Shown here: positions 52,101-61,838 of the stretch, piece by piece
Position numbering within the stretch: position 1 is the stretch's first letter
How the letters are laid out: each line of letters starts with the position of its first letter
NCBI GenBank assembly: GCA_018398815.1
Contig: CM031600.1
Span: forward strand, 54,043,915 to 54,107,914
Length of the DNA stretch: 64,000 nucleotides
Origin: Conus ventricosus
Lineage: Eukaryota; Mollusca; Gastropoda; Neogastropoda; Conidae
Direction of reading: 5' to 3'
Program-made: the position numbers and the translations under genes
Notes under the pieces: generated by a model
What the model saw: the letters and a program-made list of their open reading frames with translations, nothing else
The model's database searches: none
What the model was told of the DNA's origin: nothing

Positions 52101-55100
52101 ACTATCTAAGTGTAAACAGATGTTTCCTGCCAAAGGGTGAGACGGGAGACAGGCAGACTAGCTATTTTTCTGGTCAGTGACATGTGGTCAGTTCCAGTTG
52201 TAAGTGAACAAGTGTGAAAAGGAATTTTACTACTTTAAATGATTTCATGGTATACTTACCTGTCCAAACAAATGCCTTATCTCTACTGGTCGTGGAACAA
52301 CCCCACAGACATGGAACAACATAAAATTCCCACACAAAGATTAAACTGGAGAGGTCAAATGTGGCACAAGCTATTGTAAGTGTGAAGATGTCAAACATGC
52401 AAAACAGCATGGACCATGTTCATTTTGGTTGTTCATGTAGCAATGGATTTCAGTTTGTGTTGCCCCACCCCAGACTTTTCAGAACATTTTCTGTTTTTAG
52501 AAATAATGTTCATTTCAAAGATGAAAAAAAGTGAAGGATGTTGGAAGACATTGGAAAAATGTGCAAACACTAATAAAATTGAAGACAGGACAGACAACAA
52601 ACGAAGATTTCACAGAAAATGCAAACCCACCTGTTGTTGAGCAGGTGCTCCATACTTGGCGTACAGCTCCATAGCAGCATCAGAGTTACCCCCTTTGATG
52701 AGACTTGAGGCATACAGTGCAACATATTTGTGAAGTACTTTGAAGTTGTTCTGAAAAAAGAAAAGTCAGTGTACTGTATTCAAATACAAAAGAGACAGCA
52801 TTTTTTAAGACACCGAAAGATACATTTTAAGCAACTGGAGATAAAAAAACAAAACAATAATGACAGCAAACAGACAACACAGATACAAAACCTTTTGCAT
52901 ACATAATTTCACATACACACCAACAGTGCAGAAACAGTCTGAACTTCCACAATGACCAGCTCCCCTCCGACACACCCTCCCCCTTTCTTAAGTCCCCACT
53001 CCATCCCCATGCCTACCTATCCCCAGCACTAAGCGCACGCGTGCACACACACACACACACAACACACACACAGCTTCAGGTTCCATTCTTTTTTACAACA
53101 GAGATATCTACATGTTTAACCTTTTTTATCCATTAGAGAAGTTCAAGTTTTCAAGAATATGAATATCTTTTCATTAGACACTCTGGTAAAAAACTTAACG
53201 CTAAAACCAGACTATGGCATTTCCATAATGAATCCTCTTCAATTGTTCTTCCATCAGCATTTCTAACAGACCTGTTGCTCGGCCATCTGCAAACATTTGT
53301 CCCACTCTCCTTTGTCTGCAAACATGTCAAGAGCTCCTATCACGTCCACATTAGCCAGCTGAAACATGCAGTCATGGTACCGTTAGTAAAACGCCCAAGA
53401 ATACAAATCATGCACAAATGAAATAACCCCAAACACATGCAATTTATAAAGAAATACACAGCACACATGATCAAACCTGAGTGCTGGGAATCAGTTGATA
53501 AAAAAAATCATTCTCCATAAAAAATGGTTATTCTGGAAACTTTCTTAGTTCATGAGTTTCTTAACAGAACACTGAAAGCTTCCTATCAAAAAATGAGTAG
53601 CATTTCAGCATGATCAAATATAACTCTTAGTGCATGACAGCGTTGAAATTTTCAGAGGCGAATCTCACTCTTGTTGATACCATCTTGTAACGCTGATATG
53701 AAGGTGGTTTTGTATACCAAAACTGAACCGACTTTTATTTTAATTATGAATAAGCTACACACAACTTTTATTGACGCAAATGTAATTTCAATGCAACCAT
53801 CCTGTTTTTGCTGGCTGTACATATAGTTCAGGGCCGAAACATTTGTCTGGGGGTGGGGGTGGGGGTGGAGGTTCTCCTCTGAAGACCTGCTGTCAAGCTC
53901 TTCCCAGAGCTTCTTCCTACTTTGTCTCCATAGTAAACTTTTGAAGGTTTTGTTGTTTTTGTTTTTTGGTTGTTGTTTTTGTTTTTAGGTTGTTGTTGGT
54001 TTTTTTTTTCAGCTACAAACAGCCAGTAGATATGACATTTAATACTGATGAGACCTTTTCAACCATCCCCTTTCAGGTGATAATTTGGAGTATTTTTCCC
54101 AAGTAAAATGGTGTACAAAATTCATCCACACTTCACAAATGCACAGGATGACTCATCATTGAATAGGTCACTGCAGTTGCGTTTCCTGCTTTGAAAATGA
54201 AAGCATTTCAAATCAAATGTTCCTTAAACTTCTGACTTGACAAAATGCAAACACATCAACATTGCCTTTCATTTTGGACAGAGCAGGCTTCTTGACCATC
54301 TAACGTTTTAATCTGACAGCACATCCACAACATCAGCATTTTGAGCAGATGAGGTATAAAGTTCAATTTGTCTGTAACTTGAGCAATGTAAAGTGTGAAC
54401 ATGAGCTGAAAGCCACAGCACTCACATCTTCAGCTTTGCCCTGGTTCTTGCAGAACTCTTTGTAGCGATCATCAACATAAGGCTCATATCTGCAATAAGA
54501 AAATAAATATTTCAAAAGTTGAAAACAAAGAAAGAAAACCACCCATAAACATTTTCCAGTGCTTCTTCATCTACCCATTTCATGGTCCAGCTTTGCCTGT
54601 TACACAGATCTTAGAAACCTGTCGGGTCTACAGAGAAGACTGTAGCTGATAAAATATAAATCATCCTTAACAATTATGAATTTTGATTTATTGACGACTG
54701 ATATGTACGTCTGTCATTACCAGTCCACTTGTACCCATCTGTTGAGGGTGACCCCACGCCTGATTCCCATACATGTGATTTGGGAAGTTAAAAATGCTAT
54801 GGAGACTGTACAAGTGTGTTAGCTCTTGCTTCAAAATTACAGGCAGTCTTATGGATTGATTCTGGATTTTCCAAATAAAGATGAATGACTACAGTGGTCA
54901 TGTTATAAACATCAACAACACATGAACAGGCATATGCACAGTGTTCAATAAACTATGGAACATATTACAAACCACACAGGGGGTTCGTAAAAAAGACCCG
55001 AAGCCATCAACGGTCGTTAATAACTCTTTTATTTTCTATACTTCAACATGGGAGAGCTAGAAAAAGACTGGTCACTATACGTGGATGCAAAAACATCCAA

Positions 55101-58100
55101 AACAAATACCGCAATCTTCAACATTCTCCCCACCTTGGAGTCTCTGTAAAGTCAGTTCTGTAGAGACTCCAACAATAATAATCATAACAATAATTGACCT
55201 TTTCTTTGAAAACACAGTTCACAGTCCCAACTGCGAAGGAGAGTTGAAGATCCATCTTGATGAGGTTTCTTTTACATATTCATAGTCCCATCAATGAAAA
55301 TGTACCAATTCAAAGTTATGTTCAGCATATTAGTTCAAAGTTATATTAGTGCACATGTACCAAACAATTAAATTCACATTAAATCTGATACTCTGTTCAG
55401 CATAGGGAAGGGGCAGGAAATGGGAGGGATGGAGAAGGAACAGGGAAGGGGGAATGAAAACAAGCTGTCAAATGTGTGTATGAAAGTTTACAGATTCAAT
55501 TTCACTGGTCTTTTGACCTGACGTCCATATCTTGTCACTGAGTCATTGTTTTCAACTGATGAGTCAGAACACAAGTTTTCTTCACTGTTGATGTTCTCTG
55601 TGCTTTGACTGGTAACCTCTGCATCAGGACAAACAATATCTGACAGCACATGAACAGGTGGTTTAGCATCTGCTGACTGTGCAGAAATTTGCGGAGAGTC
55701 ACTGAAGGCATCAATCACTTCAAGATCATAAACATGTTGAATAGATCTTTTCAGGATTCCACTGGCAGTTTTCACCTCAACGGACCGAATCAACCCATCC
55801 CGACCAGGATACACTGCTTGCACAATCCCCAAAGGCCACTCTAACTTGCTGCAACGTTCATCTCGAACCAAAACAACTGAACCCACTCGGATACCCTTTT
55901 TGTTGACTGGACTACTTTGCAAGGTGGGAGATTGCGTAGATATTCATTAACCCAGCACAACCAAAATTTGTCCAATAGTTGTCTACGCAGCTCCTGTCTC
56001 TGAACTAAATCTTGAGACTGTACAGCAAGATCTTCTACAGTGAGAACAGGTATCAACCCAGAAGGCCTTTTGTCCAGGAGGAAATGAGAAGGAGTCAAAG
56101 CAAACCCTGAGTCCACTTCATAAACAACAAATGTCAAAGGACGGGAATTGACACAAGCTTCAACCTCATGAAGAATGGTTTCCAGCTCGACTCGTGTGAG
56201 TGATCTTTTGCCAACTGATCTCTTCAAAGCTGACTTGATAGCTCTGACTAGCCGCTCCCACCAACCTCCCCACCATGGAGCACGTGTAGAATGAACTTCC
56301 AGTCGGGAGCGTCTGCACCAAGAACTTTCACCAAATGATCCTTTGCAGCCACAAATCCTTTGCATTATCTGACATCAAGACTGAAGGCATGCCACGACGA
56401 GCAAAAAATCTCCTCAAAGCAAAGACAGTAGCCTCACTAGACATGGACTCCACCAGTTCCAGATGTACTGCTCTGATCACCGCACAGGTAAAAGAAGAAC
56501 ATAGAATTTCTTTCCAGTGAAATCACAACAATACAAAGGTCCACAATGATCTAGTCCTGTAACAGAAAAGGGCGGTGCTTGTTTCACTCTCAACTCCGGT
56601 AAAGGAGCCCAGGTCTGAGTACCAGGAGGGCGTCTTGACGCTGGCATGACATACACTCTCGTTTCACACCTTTGCAGATACGCCTAGCACCTAGAATCCA
56701 ATACTGATTCCTAAGCTCAACCAACATGCTGTTCACACCCGCATGCTTCAAGGATTTGTGAACCTGACGAGCTAACAGTATACTGAAATGACCTTTGGGT
56801 AAGATGACAGGGTGCTGGGCTTCATAGGGTAAACCTGAAAACTGAAGCCTTCCTTCAACACGAAGCAGACCATCCTTTCCAATGAACGGAGACAATTTCA
56901 GAATAGAAGACCCACGTGGTACTGTTTGTTCACTTTGCAACGCTTCCAGTTCCTTTGAAAAGGCAGACTTCTGCACATACTTTAACAGTCTGAGTTTGGC
57001 ATCACAGAGTTCAGTAAAGGACAAATCACCATGTTGACGTTGCTGTTTTGAGACTCTCATGTTGGACATGAAACGCAATATCCAACCCATTACCCGCAAC
57101 GCTCTTATCAGACTGCTCCACTTTCAATGTCAAGGATTTCTTTCACCTCAAGATCTGGCTGTGGTGCCCTAGATACAGCAGGTTGTCCTTCCTCCTGAGC
57201 CACAGTGATCAGCATGTGCTGAGTAACATAAGACTTTTTTGCTTCAGAACAAACAACATCAGAAACTTTTTGCTGAACTTCCCTCAGACTTCCCACCGTT
57301 CAAGACTTCCTTACCACAAGCAGCTTTGTTTGACAGAAAGTCAGGACCCTGAAGCCAGAACTTTGACTTCAACAACAGTCCTCTGCTGAGATTCCACGGG
57401 TAAGTAAATCTGCAGGATTATCTTTGCCGAACAATGATTCCACAGTGCTGGACTAACAAGAGACTGAATCTCAGCAACTCTGTTGCAACAAAAGGTTTCC
57501 ACCTATATGGGTCACTCTGAATCCAAGCCAGAGTCACGGCTGAGTCTGTCCAACAGTGACAAACCACATCCTCATCTAACTTCAAAGTCTGCCGCACATA
57601 GACACCAAACGAGCACAGAGTAAGGCTCCCAACAATTCTAGGCGTGGCAAACTCAGTCTTTTGAGGGGAGCTACTTTAGCTCGCGCCAATCACCAGAGAC
57701 GACTTCCAGGTTCCATCCTGCATCTTCACATGTAAGTAGACACAAGCACCATAAGCAGACTGGGAAGCATCACCAAAAGCTTGTAACTGAAACACAGATA
57801 TGTCAGTCCATGGAGCTCCTGTGTAACTCCGAGGAATTTTCCACCTTTTTAGATGCTCAAGACCTTTGACCCATACTGTGAATTTTCCTTGTATGCTCAC
57901 AGGCACAATCTGATCCAAGGTACCCCAGCCTCCAAAGTTCTTGAAACATACATTTTGCTGTTATGATGAAAGGTGTGAGAAATCCGAGGGGATCAAATAA
58001 CTTTGAGATTAGACTCAGGACTACCCTTTTTGTGACACACAGATCACTAGAAACTGCAATTCCATCAAAGGAGAAACAATCCTGAGAAATCAACCATCGC

Positions 58101-61100
58101 ATACCCAGCACTTTGAAAGATTCTGTTCCCACAGACTTATCTTGAAGTTCTCTGCAAAGTACATCATCTACCTGTTCACTATTGGAACCCCATTTTGACA
58201 GAGACATACCAGCTTGACTCATAATCTCATTTGCTTCTCTAAGCATGTCACATGCTTCTGAATGATCATCACACCCAGATAACCAATCATCCATATAGAG
58301 ATTTTCAGAAAGCTCCTCAGTCACACGAGAAGGGGGGAACTGACCCAAATGGTATTTGATGGTTGCATTGAGCAAGAAGGGACTGCTTTTGTTACCAAAG
58401 GGTACACGAGTGAATCTCATCTTTTTGATAACACCTTGATCATTCCAGAAGAATCGATGCACATCCCGATCCTCATGATTCAACTGGATTTGAAGAAATG
58501 CTTTTGTTACATCAGCAGACAGAGCCACCTTCCATCGCCTGAACCGTACTAAAATTCCAGGTAAGTCAGGTATCAGACTAGGACCTGTCTCCAAACAATC
58601 ATTCAATGAAACTCCATTGAACCCTTTGGCTGAAGCATCAAACACCGGACGTATCTTTGTTGTCAGACTAGACTCCTTGACCACTGGACGATGTGGCAAA
58701 TAAAACACTGGGTAAGAGCAAACCATCTCATCTTGAGGAACCTCTTCAATCATGTTTTCTTTCAACATATCACAGAAAACCACATGATATCTAGATTCCA
58801 GTTCTGGATCCTTGCTGAGTTTATGACTCAAGTGATCCAAACGAGACCGAGCTAGCTTTTCATTGTCAAGAAGTGTGGGTCTTATATCCTCAGCCTTCCA
58901 TGGAAGAGACACCACATATCTGTCTTTAGAGAACTGAACCTTTTTGTTGAAATCATCCAACACCGGATCAACTACTGGAGACTCTTTGTCAAATATGCCA
59001 ACTGATTCCAAGTCCCAAAAATTATTCAAACTGGACTCTGAAATCTCCATGCAAAACAATTGATGAGAAATACCAACTTTGTTGGAGACATCTTTGGTTC
59101 CAGGCAAAGGACCAGACAAAATCCAACCAAACACTGACCGCTGAGCCACCAGACCCTCAGACAAGAACACCATCTCAGGTGTTATCAGCTTCCAGTAGGC
59201 ATCAAGACCCACAAGAATATCCACCTTTACTTCACCATCCTCATGAACATCAACAAACTCAATGTTTTTGCCAAACGATGTCAGCATATTTTGAGGATAG
59301 CTGGACGGTACATGGGAGCACAAATAGTAGGAATCTCAGTAGCCTTCACAGATACATTTCCCTCAGACCCTGTAAATTTACCTTGTACACATTCCTCTGT
59401 TCAGCATTGCTGGATTGATCATTGCCAAAGGCAGCATAAAGCTAGACTTTTGAGACCCAACCCACTCAGGCTGAATTCTGTTCACTAGATCACTTGAAAT
59501 GTAAGTTCTATCAGACCCCGTGTCAAACAAGACAACAGCTTCAGTGATTCCACACTTCCCATGCACTGAAACACGGGGAGTTTGCAACAAAACATGGGAA
59601 GAAGCCTTTTCAGAGATAGTGTTCACACTTGACAGATTTGCATTAACATTTGACACAACTGTGTTAGATGTGGGTGTGGTTGTACTAGAAGGAACTGCAT
59701 TGACCTCAGTGTTGCCATTAGAGGAGAAATTTTGTCTTGGAACACACAGCAGAGCATGATGTTTTCCCTTGCATTTAGTGCATTTTGCACAGCATTTTCT
59801 GTAATTGTGTCCCTTTGCTGTGGACAGACAAAGAAAGCATGCACCTACACGCCGTAAAACATCTTTTCGGTCCCCCACTGGTGCCTTGGTAATGCCATAA
59901 CAACGTTCCAGTGTGTGGCCATGACGCTGACACAGTTCACAGGTTAGACGACCAGTCCAGCTGTGTACAAAGATGCTGCAGTAGCCACAGGAACAAACTT
60001 GTCAAACACTGAACTGCTCACACCATCTCTCAGAAAGGTTTGAGAACGCTCACTACGTTCTATTTCCCGCTGCAGGAAATCTAACAGAAACTGTAAGTCG
60101 CTCTCATGCTGAGCACCATCTCTTGCCCACTCCATGCGCAGCTCAGAAGGAAGGCGAGACAGAATGAGTGGCGTCAAAACAACTCCATACTGCTGTCCTG
60201 AAATACCCAATGACTCAAGACTGCGAACCTGTGCCTGTAAATCATCAAATATTTTCCACAAAACTGAAACTGAAGGTTGACGAGGTACATTTATAGCAAG
60301 CAACGCCTCAATGTGTGCAAAGATAATACGTTCAGGACGGCCAAACCGTTTTCTCTAAAATATCACAAGCAGCTCTGTAGTTGGCAGCAGTCAAAGACAA
60401 CCCTTGTACAGCTGCTTTGGCTTCCCCTTTGAGGAGCGACAAAAGATATGAAAATTTTGTTATGTTAGGTAATTCACTAGCATCCACAACTGCCTGAAAC
60501 TGCTCCCAAAAAGAGGTCCAAGTAGTGACATCTCCTGTGAAAATAGGTAATTCCAATTTGGGCAACTTTGCCTCCACATTTGCAGTAGACGCAACACCAG
60601 AACCAGAACCTTTTGATGAATGGGACCCATCACCACAATCACCAGTAGACTTACTGTTACGTACTGCAAGTAACTTTGCAGCTTTAATACGAGGCACTCT
60701 TGCATTTTCACGATAATCAGCTGCTTCTGCAATGTCACTGTTGAGTTCCGAAAGTTCGATTTCAAGCTCGACCGCTGACTGAGCTTCATCTAAAATTCGA
60801 AGCCTGCTGTCAAATTCTTCAATAGCGTCAGCAATTTCAACAGTGTTAACATCAATATTCTCACAAAGTTCGGCCAATCTTTTTCTACAACGATCAACCC
60901 AACCACGGGCCGCCACACGTGCTCGGACAGCAGACTTCAACGGATCAGACGACATGTTCGTATCAACAGCGACGATCGAAACAATGAATGAAAAAAACAA
61001 TAAAATATTTCCTGGGACCGTTAGCCGCATACACAAAATAGCAGCAGTTAACAGACACCTTTTTCTCCCGGTTCCGGCACCAAAATATGTTCAATAAACT

Positions 61101-61769
61101 ATGGAACATATTACAAACCACACAGGGGGTTCGTAAAAAAGACCCGAAGCCATCAACGGTCGTTAATAACTCTTTTATTTTCTATACTTCAACATGGGAG
61201 AGCTAGAAAAAGACTGGTCACTATACGTGGATGCAAAAACATCCAAAACAAATACCGCAATCTTCAACACACAGCAAACTATATCCAACACCACACTTTT
61301 CATATGAAATATGGTGTGATCTGAACTTAAATATTTGGTAATTTTGTTCTTTTGATTTTTCAGAAAAAAACATTCTCAAATTTCATAAGCTGGTCTAGTA
61401 CTCTAAAAGATTTTTGTTGTTGTTGTGTAAATATTTATTTAAATAAATGGTAGCATAAAGGTTAATCCATTTTATTTTGACATATGCAAAACCCCCTCAT
61501 AATCATATAAAAAAAAGTCTGGATATCCTCAATAAAACTTTCTTATGCTGATATTTCCTAAATCTACTGACAGACCTTGAGATGATTAACTGCTAAGCAC
61601 TACTTGCCACAGCCCCAGTGAAGCCTCTGATAGAGTGAAGGTGCAGTGCCACCTACTTGGGTTCCAGTTCTTTGGCCACTTTCTTGGCTTTGTTCCAGTC
61701 TCCAGCAGCAATGAACATGTCAATGGCTTCTTTCACCATGTCCAGACTGAGGTACAGCTCTGCTGCCTG

Positions 61770-61838
<69 letters not shown>

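Larger units (their letters stand above)
38390..53850. other. Haplotype copy B of the IFT172 3' region
   Basis: Repeats 10734-37389 in order, minus the Polinton and mini-element, plus a GC-rich element. Small indels are frequent before 52 kb, worst at 43.9-46.6 kb; after about 52.05 kb the two copies are nearly identical. The sequence past 53850 continues uniquely into the upstream exons. Confidence 0.9.
54942..61269 (-). mobile_element. BEL/Pao LTR retrotransposon, full length, 6.3 kb
   Basis: Complete element on the minus strand in an IFT172 intron: two 182-bp LTRs that look identical, CACAG target duplication, primer-binding site inside the 5' LTR, purine tract before the 3' LTR, and gag-pol domains in BEL/Pao order (DUF1759-type gag, zinc knuckle, aspartic protease, RT with YMDDW, RNase H, H2C2 zinc, integrase core, DUF5641-type tail). 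The coding span (55488-60955) is the right length for one polyprotein but is split by about seven frame changes. Insertion is recent by LTR identity. Confidence 0.95.

Noticed and set aside
10734..53850. Tandem duplication of the IFT172 3' half as a real gene event
   Set aside because: Matching introns, an N gap exactly at the junction and allele-specific transposon insertions fit unmerged haplotypes better.
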